A DNA stretch of 64,000 bases from an uncultured Lachnospiraceae bacterium (GTDB taxonomy: Bacteria > Bacillota > Clostridia > Lachnospirales > Lachnospiraceae), in contig CAJTTT010000008.1 in NCBI GenBank assembly GCA_910579285.1, forward strand, positions 1 through 64,000, given 5' to 3'. This document shows, one piece after another, positions 15,766 to 24,434 of the stretch; positions within the stretch are counted from its first letter, which is position 1, and every line of letters begins with the position of its first letter. A program made the position numbers and the translations under genes. The notes beneath the pieces are model-generated. The model did not search any database and was not told the origin of the DNA. It saw only the letters and a program-made list of their open reading frames with translations.

Positions 15766-18234
15766 ACTTACATTCTCCTTTCTTATTTTCCTGTCGGTTT
15801 TCTTATTCTCTATCCCCGTAAAGCCGTCTGTTAAATCCGGCATAGGAACCATATGCGCCCTTCGGTCTTTGGCCGCACTGCGTACGGAAAACAGATTGAG
15901 ACGCAGGGCATTTGTAACGACACAGACACTGGACAGGCTCATGGCCGCCGCCGCAATCATGGGATTGAGGGAAAGCCCGGTCAACGGCACCAGCGCACCC
16001 GCCGCAACAGGAATGCCGATACAGTTATAGAAAAATGCCCAGAACAGATTCTCATGGATATTTTTTAGCACCTGTCTGGAAAGGCGCACTGCCGCCGGCA
16101 CATCGGTCAGTTTCGATTTAACCAGAACGATATCCGCCGCATCCAGCGCCACATCCGCACCCGCGCCTATGGCAATTCCCACGTCCGCCCTGGTAAGCGC
16201 AGGCGCATCGTTGATGCCGTCCCCCACCATAGCGACCTTTCCGTGCTCTGCAAGCTGCCTAATCACAGTTTCCTTATCTCCCGGAAGAACGTCCGCCACC
16301 ACAGCGTCAATCCCCACCTGTGCCCGCACAGCCTCCGCCGTCCGGCGGTTATCCCCCGTCAGCATAATCACATGGATCCCCATGTTCTTAAGTTCTTTCA
16401 CAGCCTGTGCGCTGTCTGATTTCACCACGTCCGCCACGGCAATCATGCCAAGCAGAGATCCGTCAGCGGCAAAATAGAGTGGTGTCTTCCCTTCCTCCGC
16501 CATCTTCTCTCCCTGCCGCAGAAACGTTTCCGTCATCAGTCCACGCTCCTCAAGCAGAGCTGCCTTTCCGCCCAGGGCTGGTATTCCGCTTTCGCTGCTT
16601 TCCGTTCCGCAGACAGCCTCCGCCTCAAAAACGTTTCCCACGCAGCAGGCGGCATTCTGCTTCAGCACGCCTTCCACACCCCAGCCCGGCAGTGCCCGGA
16701 AATCCACAGCCTCGTCCGGCACAATCTGCTCCTCGCCGGCGCGCTCGCAGACCGCCCGCGCAAGCGGATGCTCACTTTTCCGTTCCAGGGATGCCGCTAC
16801 TCGCAGAAGTTCCTCACTGGAAACGCCGTCCGCCGGACAGATATCCGTCACTTGCGGTTTTCCCTCGGTGACGGTTCCCGTCTTATCCAACACCACAAAA
16901 TTCGTTCTGCCTGTCTGTTCCAGAGCCGCCGCGTTTTTAAAGAGAATGCCCTGTCCTGCGCCTCTGCCGTTCCCCACCATGATCGCCACGGGCGTGGCCA
17001 GTCCGAGCGAGCAGGGGCAGCTGATCACAAGCACGCTGATTGCATAGGAAAGCGCCTTGCCGATGCCCGCTCCCGCAAGCAGCCAGACCGCTCCCGTAAG
17101 CAGGGCTATCCCAATCACTACCGGCACAAAAACACCAGACACGCGGTCTGCAACTTGCGCAATAGGCGCTTTCGTGGCCACCGCGTTCTCCACCATATCT
17201 ATGATCTGGCGCAGAGTCGTGTCCCCGCCGACCCGCGTTGCCACACAGGTAAGCGCGCCATTCTGGTTCAAAGTGGCCGCACTGACCCTGTCTCCCGCCC
17301 CTTTATCCACAGGAAGGCTTTCGCCAGTGAGCGCCGCCTCATCCACCGCGCTCTCGCCCGAAACAACCTCGCCATCCACGGGAATGCTCTCACCCGGTTT
17401 TACAACAAAGATATCTCCCGCCGCCACCTCATCCGCGTCTATCGTCACTTCCTCGCCATCGCGGATCACATGGGCTGTTTTCGGCGCCAGATCCATCAGG
17501 CTCTTGACCGCATTCGTTGTCTTTCCTTTGCTGTATGCCTCCAGCATCTTTCCTACAGTAATTAATGTAAGAATCATTGCCGCCGACTCAAAGTACATAT
17601 CATGCAAACAGTGCACCGCCATTTCTGTGTTCCCCGCGCTATATGCGCTGCCCATGTGAAACATGACTGCCGCACTGTACACAAATGCCGCCGTACTTCC
17701 GAGCGCCACCAGCGTATCCATGTTTGGGGCGCGGTGTATCAGCCCGGTAAAACCACTGACAAAAAATTTCTGGTTAATAACCATCACCATGCCTGTCAGA
17801 AGAAGCTGGTACAGTGCAATGGCCCACGGACTGCTTCCAAACCCTTCCGGCACAGGCCAGCCCCACATCAGGTGCCCCATAGACACATACATAAGCGGAA
17901 TCAGCAGGCAGAGAGAAGCAGCCAGCCTGCGCCGCAGTTTCGGTGTCTCATGGTCCGCAAATGCATCCTGCTCCCCAGCCACAGGTCTGCCATTCTTTCC
18001 ATCCCCGCCCGGCCCGCCGCCTGTGCGGGACAGGGCTGCTCCGTATCCGGCTTTTTCCACAGCCCGGCATATCTCATCCACCGTGGCAGGCTCATCATAG
18101 GAAACCACCATGTTGTTCATAAGTAAGTTCACGCTGACCGCATCGACACCCGATACCCCTTGCACCGCCTTCTCCACATGTGCGCTGCAGGCAGCGCAGG
18201 TCATGCCTGTCACGTTAAATTTTTCTGTTTTCAT
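15550..18234 (-). CDS. copA: Copper-exporting P1B-type ATPase with HMA domains at both ends
   Basis: 894 residues. N-terminal heavy-metal domain with MTCAAC (about 11-16), eight predicted membrane segments, the CPC metal channel in ISCPCSLGLATP, phosphorylation motif DKTGT, the TGES actuator loop, GDGIND, and MSLSS in the last helix, all marking a Cu(I) pump. Unusually, a second HMA domain with MCGKC follows the last membrane segment (824-894), in frame. An ATG at codon 824 (15765) has AAAGGAG 9 bases upstream, so a free CopZ-like chaperone could also be made. It lies 80 bases after csoR and is presumably copper-induced. Confidence 0.95.
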   Translation of the reverse strand: MKTEKFNVTGMTCAACSAHVEKAVQGVSGVDAVSVNLLMNNMVVSYDEPATVDEICRAVEKAGYGAALSRTGGGPGGDGKNGRPVAGEQDAFADHETPKLRRRLAASLCLLIPLMYVSMGHLMWGWPVPEGFGSSPWAIALYQLLLTGMVMVINQKFFVSGFTGLIHRAPNMDTLVALGSTAAFVYSAAVMFHMGSAYSAGNTEMAVHCLHDMYFESAAMILTLITVGKMLEAYSKGKTTNAVKSLMDLAPKTAHVIRDGEEVTIDADEVAAGDIFVVKPGESIPVDGEVVSGESAVDEAALTGESLPVDKGAGDRVSAATLNQNGALTCVATRVGGDTTLRQIIDMVENAVATKAPIAQVADRVSGVFVPVVIGIALLTGAVWLLAGAGIGKALSYAISVLVISCPCSLGLATPVAIMVGNGRGAGQGILFKNAAALEQTGRTNFVVLDKTGTVTEGKPQVTDICPADGVSSEELLRVAASLERKSEHPLARAVCERAGEEQIVPDEAVDFRALPGWGVEGVLKQNAACCVGNVFEAEAVCGTESSESGIPALGGKAALLEERGLMTETFLRQGEKMAEEGKTPLYFAADGSLLGMIAVADVVKSDSAQAVKELKNMGIHVIMLTGDNRRTAEAVRAQVGIDAVVADVLPGDKETVIRQLAEHGKVAMVGDGINDAPALTRADVGIAIGAGADVALDAADIVLVKSKLTDVPAAVRLSRQVLKNIHENLFWAFFYNCIGIPVAAGALVPLTGLSLNPMIAAAAMSLSSVCVVTNALRLNLFSVRSAAKDRRAHMVPMPDLTDGFTGIENKKTDRKIRKENVSMVKVLDVEGMMCGKCQAHVQKALEGVAGVTAVEVSLENKQATVTMENEIADETLSSAVTEAGYEVKGCTTA

Positions 18235-18314
18235 ACTCAGCCCCCAAATTATCGTTCACTTTCAGCCCGCCGCGTTCGCGAAGCAAATCTCGCAATTACG
18301 CTTTGCTCAATCTG

Positions 18315-18638
18315 TTATTTGATTTTTTTCATCAGCTCCACTGCCTCCGCAAGAATCTGCGTATTCCCCTGCTGTACGCTTTCCGCTACACATGTCATCA
18401 TATGCTCCTCCAGAATCACATAGCCCAGACTTTGAAGCGCGCTTTCCACTGCACCGATCTGTATCAGAACATCACCACAGTAGCGGTCATCCTCGATCAT
18501 GCTCTGGATTCCTTTCAACTGGCCGATAATGCGGTTGATACGGTTCTGTAAATTTTTCTGTTCTCCCGCATTCCGCGGCGTGCTCTTATGCCTGCAGCAG
18601 GCGCATACATTGCCTGCTGCGCTTTTTTCCTCACTCAT
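18315..18638 (-). CDS. csoR: CsoR-family copper-sensing repressor
   Basis: 107 residues, all-helical CsoR/RcnR family. The Cu(I) ligand set is complete: C54 in DDRYCGDVL, H79 and C83 in EEHMMTCV. An extra N-terminal Cys cluster (C12, C14, C15) precedes the core. The copper-free protein represses; Cu(I) binding releases DNA. It is the first gene of a csoR-copA operon, and a near-perfect palindrome sits inside its promoter. AGGAGAAAATAT precedes the ATG. Confidence 0.94.
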   Translation of the reverse strand: MSEEKSAAGNVCACCRHKSTPRNAGEQKNLQNRINRIIGQLKGIQSMIEDDRYCGDVLIQIGAVESALQSLGYVILEEHMMTCVAESVQQGNTQILAEAVELMKKIK

Positions 18639-18670
18639 ATATTTTCTCCTATTTTTAATTATCTACACAC

Positions 18671-18699
18671 ATCATATACCCCCTGGGGGTATACGTCAA
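18671..18699 (-). promoter_or_regulatory. csoR-copA promoter with CsoR operator in the spacer
   Basis: Minus-strand -35 TTGACG (18694-18699), 17-base spacer and -10 TATGAT (18671-18676). The spacer is a palindrome, TATACCCCC-T-GGGGGTATA on the plus strand (18675-18693). This G/C-tract dyad is the known CsoR operator type, and its position would block RNA polymerase until copper is present. Confidence 0.9.
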
Positions 18700-18759
18700 T
18701 ATTTATTTCATACATGCGCGTGTTCTTTTCCATTTTTAACTGTACCCATTCGCGCAAAA

Positions 18760-18788
18760 GGACCGGGGACGATTACTCGTCTCCGGCC
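18760..18788 (-). terminator. Likely terminator of the MalEFG-type operon
   Basis: Hairpin GGCCGGAGACGA / TCGTCCCCGGTCC on the minus strand with one or two mismatches, followed by TTTT. It lies about 105 bases past the permease stop at 18895. Confidence 0.5.
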
Positions 18789-18894
18789 CTATAAATCCAG
18801 CGTTTAACAAAAACAAGATCCGTTTATCCTGCCGCCAGTTGTCGGTGCAACATCTGACAAAAAGCGTAATATCAACGAAATTTCATAAAACCAT

Positions 18895-19779
18895 TTACCC
18901 TTTCACTGCACCGGCAACCATACCTTTGATGATCTGTTTGCTGAATGCAAAGTAGAAAATCACAATAGGCGCCATAGTAATTAACATAGCCGACATAATC
19001 TTCGGATAGTCAGAAGTGAACTGGCCGGTAAACTGCTTAAGTCCCAGCGGCACCGTGTACAGTGCTCTGTCCTTAATCAGAATCAACGCAAAAGAGAACT
19101 CGTTCCAGCAGCTGAACACGTTGATGATTGCAACCGTCACCAGTATCGGTTTACATACCGGCAGGATGATGCCGAACAGTGTCTTTGAAAAGGTGGAACC
19201 ATCGATAGCGGCAGCCTCCTCAAGCTCTGTGGGTATCCCCTTCACATAACCTTGCACCAGAAAGATTGACATGGGCAGTGCGAACGAGACATATGGCAGC
19301 AGCAGGGTGTACCAGTGGTTGGACAATCCCATCTTGGAAAAGATAATATAAATAGGAACCATCAGAGAATGGATCGGAATCAGCATTCCCATCAGGAACA
19401 TCACATACAAAGGCTTATTCAGCGCAAAATCAACCCTCGACAGAATATATCCAACAATGAACGCAATCAGTACAATCAGAAGAACTGACAAAATCGTAGT
19501 TCTCGCACTGTTAGCTACCGACTGCATCAGACGGTAATCCTTATTTGACAGGATTTTCGTATAGTTTGCTAATGTCGGATCCTTTGGCAGACCCATAACA
19601 TCCGCATTAAACACTCTTTTCTCCTTCAAAGAAGAATAGAACATCCAAAACAGCGGGAATATACAGGTCAGCGAAAAGAACCACAGGAAAAAGTTAATCA
19701 CTACCGTAAGCACGCCTCTCTTTGCACGGGTGCCTGCCGAATTGTCTTCCACTTTCGTTATTTTCATTTCTTTAGCCAT
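18895..19779 (-). CDS. Carbohydrate ABC transporter permease, MalG type
   Basis: 294 residues with six predicted membrane helices. The EAA loop that docks the ATPase is seen in EAAAIDGSTFSKTLFGIILP. It belongs to the CUT1 family that imports di- and oligosaccharides. It follows the MalF-type gene by 15 bases. The operon has no ATPase; MsmK at 14.1-15.2 kb could supply it. The substrate cannot be read from the sequence. Confidence 0.92.
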   Translation of the reverse strand: MAKEMKITKVEDNSAGTRAKRGVLTVVINFFLWFFSLTCIFPLFWMFYSSLKEKRVFNADVMGLPKDPTLANYTKILSNKDYRLMQSVANSARTTILSVLLIVLIAFIVGYILSRVDFALNKPLYVMFLMGMLIPIHSLMVPIYIIFSKMGLSNHWYTLLLPYVSFALPMSIFLVQGYVKGIPTELEEAAAIDGSTFSKTLFGIILPVCKPILVTVAIINVFSCWNEFSFALILIKDRALYTVPLGLKQFTGQFTSDYPKIMSAMLITMAPIVIFYFAFSKQIIKGMVAGAVKG

Positions 19780-19794
19780 AGCAGATCCCCTCCT

Positions 19795-20763
19795 TTACCT
19801 ATTTGCCTTGCGGGCTTTGATTGCCTGTTTTCTTTCCTTCTCAATCTGCTTCAAATGTTTCTGTTCTGCTCTGTCATATCGGTCTGTCATAAAATAATTC
19901 ATAAGAACCTGGGAACCGCCGATCACAGCCAGCGCCAGAACAAAGATGCCCACCGAAATACAGGAACCGTAACCAAGGTTTGACTGTTCAAAGGAGACCT
20001 TATATCCGTACATCGCCATAACCATAGACGAGTAGCCTGGGCCACCCGATGTCATAACGTAAATATTATCAAATGCTTTCATGTTACCCGCCACACAGAG
20101 GGTAATACATACAAGCAGTGTATTCTTAATCAAAGGTAACACTATGTAACGCGCTCGCTGGATGCCGGTTGCCCCATCAATCTCTGCAGACTCCAAAACT
20201 TCTGTGCTGATAGAGGACACCGCCGACAACAGGATTACCATATAGTAACCGATAAACTGCCAGATCAGCGGAATGGACACCAAAAGCATTACCAGCTCAG
20301 GCTCATTGAGCCATACTTTCTGTAAATCTTCCCTTCCGATCTTCTCTAAAAAGTAGTTTAACAGGCCTCTTCTGGAATCATAAATCATCTGCCAGATAAA
20401 ACCGATGCAGACTGCCGAAATTGTGCTCGGGAAAAATCCAAAAGTTCTGTGGATGCCCTGCAGCTTGGTCACTTTGGAATTAATCAGCAGTACAACGATA
20501 AATGCCAGACCGATCTGTCCAATGATACAGACAATCACCAGAAAAATATTGTGCCAGAAGGAACTCCAGAATACCTCATCGCTAAACAGCTGGGCATAAT
20601 TGGCAAAACCGCTAAAGGTTTTCACCGGCCCGCCCTTCCACTCAAAAAAGCTGTAAAAAAGAGCTGCGACAAGCGGTGCAAACACTGTGAACACATACAG
20701 CGCCACAGGCACGGCAAGATAAGCAGCCACTACCCATTTCTTTGGTTTAATAGATTTCAGCAT
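19795..20763 (-). CDS. Carbohydrate ABC transporter permease, MalF type
   Basis: 322 residues, six membrane helices, EAA loop ESAEIDGATGIQRARYIVLP, and a basic C-terminal tail (KHLKQIEKERKQAIKARKANR region). Partner of the MalG-type permease just downstream and of the lipoprotein upstream. The 247 bases between it and the lipoprotein gene contain strong hairpins, which probably keep permease levels below binding-protein levels. Confidence 0.92.
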   Translation of the reverse strand: MLKSIKPKKWVVAAYLAVPVALYVFTVFAPLVAALFYSFFEWKGGPVKTFSGFANYAQLFSDEVFWSSFWHNIFLVIVCIIGQIGLAFIVVLLINSKVTKLQGIHRTFGFFPSTISAVCIGFIWQMIYDSRRGLLNYFLEKIGREDLQKVWLNEPELVMLLVSIPLIWQFIGYYMVILLSAVSSISTEVLESAEIDGATGIQRARYIVLPLIKNTLLVCITLCVAGNMKAFDNIYVMTSGGPGYSSMVMAMYGYKVSFEQSNLGYGSCISVGIFVLALAVIGGSQVLMNYFMTDRYDRAEQKHLKQIEKERKQAIKARKANR

Positions 20764-20900
20764 AGATTCGCCCCCATTTCCTTTTCATGCTCATTTTTAG
20801 TGCTCATCTGAGCCATCCCCCAAAAGCGAAACGAAGACGTTTTCTACCGCTTCGCCGTTATTAAGCCTACGCTTAATCAAAGACCCTTTTAGGTAAGCAT

Positions 20901-20926
20901 CCGCCCGGGAGAAATCTCCCAGGCGG
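20901..20926 (-). other. Intergenic hairpin between binding protein and permease genes
   Basis: CCGCC-C-GGGAGA pairs with TCTCCC-A-GGCGG around a short AA loop. No T-run follows on the minus strand, so it is more likely an mRNA-processing or 3'-stabilising stem than a terminator. Confidence 0.6.
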
Positions 20927-20984
20927 CGCTCACAATCAATTGTTTAAATAGATACTGTTCTCCGAGCCCGCGTCAGCGGCGCTC

Positions 20985-21008
20985 GCAATTGAGCGGTCAC
21001 GCTCAATT
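20985..21008 (-). other. Stem-loop directly after the binding-protein gene
   Basis: AATTGAGCG pairs with CGCTCAATT around a GTCA/TGAC loop, starting at the stop codon of the lipoprotein gene. It has no long T-run. Together with the hairpin at 20901-20926 it could protect the upstream mRNA. Confidence 0.5.
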
Positions 21009-21010
21009 TG

Positions 21011-22456
21011 TTATTGTCCTAAATATGCCTTGTATGCAGCCTGTGTATCTGCTGCAACCGTTGCAGGATCCTTGTCACCGTTAACCATCTCCTGCATCTC
21101 CGTGTTAAGAACGGACCAAACGGAACCGTCTACATAAGAGTCATAAATCTCACAGCCCTTGGTGTCCACATAGGAGAAATTGTAGAAATCCTGTGTGTAC
21201 TGGTCGAATGCAGAAAGATCCACATCGGAGCTGCAGAAACCAGCCAGTGCATAGTTCGCGCCCACATACTCAGAGAACGCAGGACCGGTCATATACTGGC
21301 AAAGATCAATACAAGCCGCAAGCTTGTCGGGATCCTGAGCTGCCTTCGCGCTGATTGCCATACCATATCCGAGACCGATGTTCTGGAACTTCTCATACTT
21401 GCCAGCATCTGCTGCCTGAGGAAGAACCGCAAACTTTGTGGTATCCTTCTTCGGATCACCTTCCAGAGTCGCCTGTATGTAGGAAGCGTCCCAGTTACCG
21501 CCGATGAACGCTGCCGCATCGCCGGAGATGTAGTACTCACGCGCATCCTCATTGTTAATTGCATTGAAGTCCTTGTTGAAGATATTTGTGTCGTGGAAGA
21601 GACGCTGTGTCTCTGTCAGAGCTGCCACGAAGTTGGGATCTTCAAAGTTTCCTGTGCCTGCAATGATATCAGCAAACCACTGTGTGCCTGTGTACTGATA
21701 ACCAAGACAGGATACAAAACAGGAGTTCAGCTGCCACTGGCCGGAGTTACCAAACGCGATGGTGTCGATGCCCTGTCCGCTGAAGTACTCAGCCGCCTTC
21801 TCTACGTCAGCCCAGGTGGTGGGGAAAGTATCGAAGCCCGCCTCTTTCCACATAGCCTCATCGTAGATTACTACTGTACAGGTACCACCCGTCAAAGCCG
21901 GATAAGCCCAGTACTTGTCATTTGCAGTGAACGGAATCATGTAGTCCATCTTGTACTGATCTGCATACGGAGAATTCTTGATGGAATCCGTCAGATCATA
22001 CATAAGTCCCTGATTGGCCCAGCTTATCGTATTCATACCCTGAAGCAGGAACACATCGGGAAGATCGTCTGCTGCCGCGCGGGTAGCGATCTGCGTCTTG
22101 TAATCGTCGTTTGCAAGAACTTCCTCATCCAGAGTAATGTTTCCATGCGCATCCTGCCAGTTTGCCAGACATGTTCTGAAACCGTCGGAACCGCCGTTAC
22201 CCTCGGACTCCTCAGATGTAGAATAGTGCATGATGGAGATGTTGCCGCTGTAAGCAAGATCGCCGGATGTTGCACCGGCATCTGCCGCGGGAGCCTCCTC
22301 TGACGCTGCAGGTGCCTCTGCATCCTCTGTCGGAGCTTCCTCCTGAGCCGCAGCAGGCGCATCTGCCTCTGCTGCCGGATTGGGATCACTGCCACAGCCC
22401 GCCAGGGCCGCTACCATAGATGTTGCCAGTAAGATACTAACCACTTTTTTCTTCAT
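21011..22456 (-). CDS. Sugar-binding lipoprotein of a CUT1 ABC importer
   Basis: 481 residues. Lipoprotein signal MKKKVVSILLATSMVAALAGC with the lipobox Cys at 21, then an Ala/Pro/Glu linker to about 65, then a MalE-type (SBP_bac_1) fold: NISIMHYSTSEES, DLPDVFLLQG, YWAYPALTGG, GKYEKFQNIGLGYGMAISAKA. It captures the sugar outside the cell for the MalF/MalG permeases downstream. GGAGG lies 12 bases before the ATG. A consensus-like promoter and an AAACGTTT dyad, typical of LacI-family or cre sites, lie upstream. Confidence 0.92.
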   Translation of the reverse strand: MKKKVVSILLATSMVAALAGCGSDPNPAAEADAPAAAQEEAPTEDAEAPAASEEAPAADAGATSGDLAYSGNISIMHYSTSEESEGNGGSDGFRTCLANWQDAHGNITLDEEVLANDDYKTQIATRAAADDLPDVFLLQGMNTISWANQGLMYDLTDSIKNSPYADQYKMDYMIPFTANDKYWAYPALTGGTCTVVIYDEAMWKEAGFDTFPTTWADVEKAAEYFSGQGIDTIAFGNSGQWQLNSCFVSCLGYQYTGTQWFADIIAGTGNFEDPNFVAALTETQRLFHDTNIFNKDFNAINNEDAREYYISGDAAAFIGGNWDASYIQATLEGDPKKDTTKFAVLPQAADAGKYEKFQNIGLGYGMAISAKAAQDPDKLAACIDLCQYMTGPAFSEYVGANYALAGFCSSDVDLSAFDQYTQDFYNFSYVDTKGCEIYDSYVDGSVWSVLNTEMQEMVNGDKDPATVAADTQAAYKAYLGQ

Positions 22457-22515
22457 ACTTTTTCATTTCCTCCTTTAAAAATAGAATTAAAGATGCAACT
22501 TGAAAGACGTTTTAC

Positions 22516-22528
22516 TTAAACGTTTTCG
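22516..22528. promoter_or_regulatory. LacI-family or cre-like operator
   Basis: TTAAACGTTTTCG contains the dyad AAACGTTT with central CG. It overlaps the start of transcription predicted from the adjacent promoter, where a LacI-family repressor or CcpA would block it. No such regulator gene of pure LacI type is in the window. Confidence 0.5.
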
Positions 22529-22535
22529 TAATGAT

Positions 22536-22564
22536 AGTCTAGCACATATTTCCTATATTGACAA
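22536..22564 (-). promoter_or_regulatory. Promoter of the MalEFG-type importer
   Basis: Minus-strand -35 TTGTCA (22559-22564), 17-base spacer, -10 TAGACT (22536-22541). The remaining sequence to the chemoreceptor terminator (22565-22734) is AT-rich and holds no feature I can name. Confidence 0.7.
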
Positions 22565-22734
22565 CCTTTTTTTGAAATTTTTTATACAATTTACATATTA
22601 CTCTTCCTTTTTTCTCAAATTTCCTTTTTCATTTTCTGTTTATACGCCTCTTTATTATTCATATTGCGATAAAATATCCCATTCTTGCTAAATGGTTTTC
22701 GTTATCGCAATTTCCCGTGATTACTGCGCTTCAC

Positions 22735-22764
22735 GCAAAAAATCGAGCGCTTGCGCACTCGATT
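22735..22764 (-). terminator. Terminator after the chemoreceptor gene
   Basis: AATCGAG pairs with CTCGATT around a 10-base loop that can itself pair (TGCGCAAGCG region), followed on the minus strand by a run of six T. Confidence 0.8.
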
Positions 22765-22814
22765 CCTTTTACACTGTATTTATCTCCTGTCAACAAAAGT
22801 GACTCTGGCACTTT

Positions 22815-24401
22815 TTATAAGTTGGCAAAGGTTATTGTTTCCTTTTCCAACTCGGATGCCACTTTGTGGTTTGTATCCATCCGCTTGGTAATTTCCGTCA
22901 TGTCGCTCACCAGACGCTGTGTGCTGTCAGCTACGCCAGAAACACCCGCCGCTCCCTCATCAATGGCCGTTGTGATGGTTTCTATGGCGTCAACGATTTC
23001 AGTCATGGAACTTTTCAGACCACGGGTACTCGCATTAAACGAGTCCATCGTCTGCCGTATATAGGCGGCATCTTCCTGATACTGCCGGCCGGAAGCAACA
23101 AAAGAGAGAAATTCCTTTAAGATGGAATCCTCTATGTATGTGACCAGATTTTGTGCGTTTTCAGAAAGATTGTAAACAGCGTGGTTTACAGTAGTGTTAA
23201 CTTCCTGGATGTGGTTTGCCGTTTCGCTGCTGGAAGCCGCAAGCTGGCGGATCTCGTCCGCCACAACCGCAAAACCTCTTCCCGCCTCTCCGGCTCTCGC
23301 TGCTTCCACGGCAGCGTTTAAAGCAATCAGATTGGTCTTGGAAGCAATCTCCAGGATATCGTGTGTAAGGAGGCTTACCTGATCGACACTGTGGCTTCCC
23401 TCGATCGCCTCATTTAAAACATCCAGTATTTCTCTGACTTTGGCATTGGTGTTATCCAGACTTTTCTGTGCAGACTGTCCCATTTCTTCAGCCCGCGTAT
23501 TCATTTCACCGCAGTAAGCCGTGATTTTTTCACATTCATCCGCCATATTTTCCGAATCCATCTGCACATTTTTGGCATTCTGGTTGATGTGGGAAGCGCT
23601 GTCTGACACTTCCTGGATGGTTGCCGCCAGTTCTTCGGAAAGGGCGGATAAATCGGTAGCGTTTTTACTGGAAGTCTGTGTGCGGTATAAGACTTCTTCC
23701 ACTACACCGCTGATACGCCCGGAGCAGGCCTGAAGCGTATCGAGAACACTTGCTATGGGTCTGACTACAGACCTTAAAATGAGAGATACTGTAAATAAGA
23801 CGAGGAAAATACAGGCAAGGGTGGATGCTCCATTTGTAATCATGGAACTGAGATAAACGGAAGCAAGCTGTGTTCTGGCCTGCTCGGTTCTCGTGCTGAT
23901 GGATTCATCCAGAATGCGAATGCTGTTTTCCACAGCAGAGTTGCAGGCGGCCACATCACCGTTGGCGAAAGCATAGGCATCCTGCGTTTTACTGGCAGCG
24001 CTGGCGCATACAAGGAAAACGAGAGAATGTTTCAAGGAATCATAATCGGCAAGCAGTGTATTGTAAGTTTCCCTGTCATCATCACTGATATAAATTTCAT
24101 AATCAGCAAGCATGACGTCCAGCTCTTCTTCCGCATCCTTTATGTCGTTGACGAGAGTAATCATCGTGTTATAGTCAGTAGCCACGATATGGGACAACGC
24201 CATCTTATGTATGTTCATAACGGACTGATGAATCTGGGCCAGACGGGTTTTTCCCTCCATATAGTTATCTGCTATGTTTGCGGCGTTGTCATTGACGTTT
24301 TTGATATTGGTCACTGCCAGCAGATTGGATATAAGCGCCACTATGCCAAGCAGGGCAATGGGCAGTATTAAACGATATTTGATGTTTAATTTTTTCTTCA
24401 T
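22815..24401 (-). CDS. Methyl-accepting chemotaxis protein paired with a sugar-binding lipoprotein
   Basis: 528 residues. Two membrane spans (about 9-29 and 185-208) enclose a four-helix-type outer domain, followed by a cytoplasmic coiled coil. The signalling tip has the family core NLIALNAAVEAARAGEAGRGFAVVADEIRQLA, which binds CheW/CheA. I start it at the ATG 24401 (GGAGG 11 bases upstream); a TTG six codons earlier is possible. It begins 33 bases after the stop of an orphan sugar-binding lipoprotein gene, an arrangement suggesting that the bound sugar is sensed through this receptor, as maltose-binding protein is through Tar. Confidence 0.92.
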   Translation of the reverse strand: MKKKLNIKYRLILPIALLGIVALISNLLAVTNIKNVNDNAANIADNYMEGKTRLAQIHQSVMNIHKMALSHIVATDYNTMITLVNDIKDAEEELDVMLADYEIYISDDDRETYNTLLADYDSLKHSLVFLVCASAASKTQDAYAFANGDVAACNSAVENSIRILDESISTRTEQARTQLASVYLSSMITNGASTLACIFLVLFTVSLILRSVVRPIASVLDTLQACSGRISGVVEEVLYRTQTSSKNATDLSALSEELAATIQEVSDSASHINQNAKNVQMDSENMADECEKITAYCGEMNTRAEEMGQSAQKSLDNTNAKVREILDVLNEAIEGSHSVDQVSLLTHDILEIASKTNLIALNAAVEAARAGEAGRGFAVVADEIRQLAASSSETANHIQEVNTTVNHAVYNLSENAQNLVTYIEDSILKEFLSFVASGRQYQEDAAYIRQTMDSFNASTRGLKSSMTEIVDAIETITTAIDEGAAGVSGVADSTQRLVSDMTEITKRMDTNHKVASELEKETITFANL

Positions 24402-24434
24402 AATCCCTGTGTCCTCCAAAAGATGTCTATGCTT

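Noticed and set aside
17950..18060. Programmed frameshift site in the N-terminal part of copA, as in E. coli
   Set aside because: I found no slippery heptamer followed by a convincing structure after the first HMA domain.
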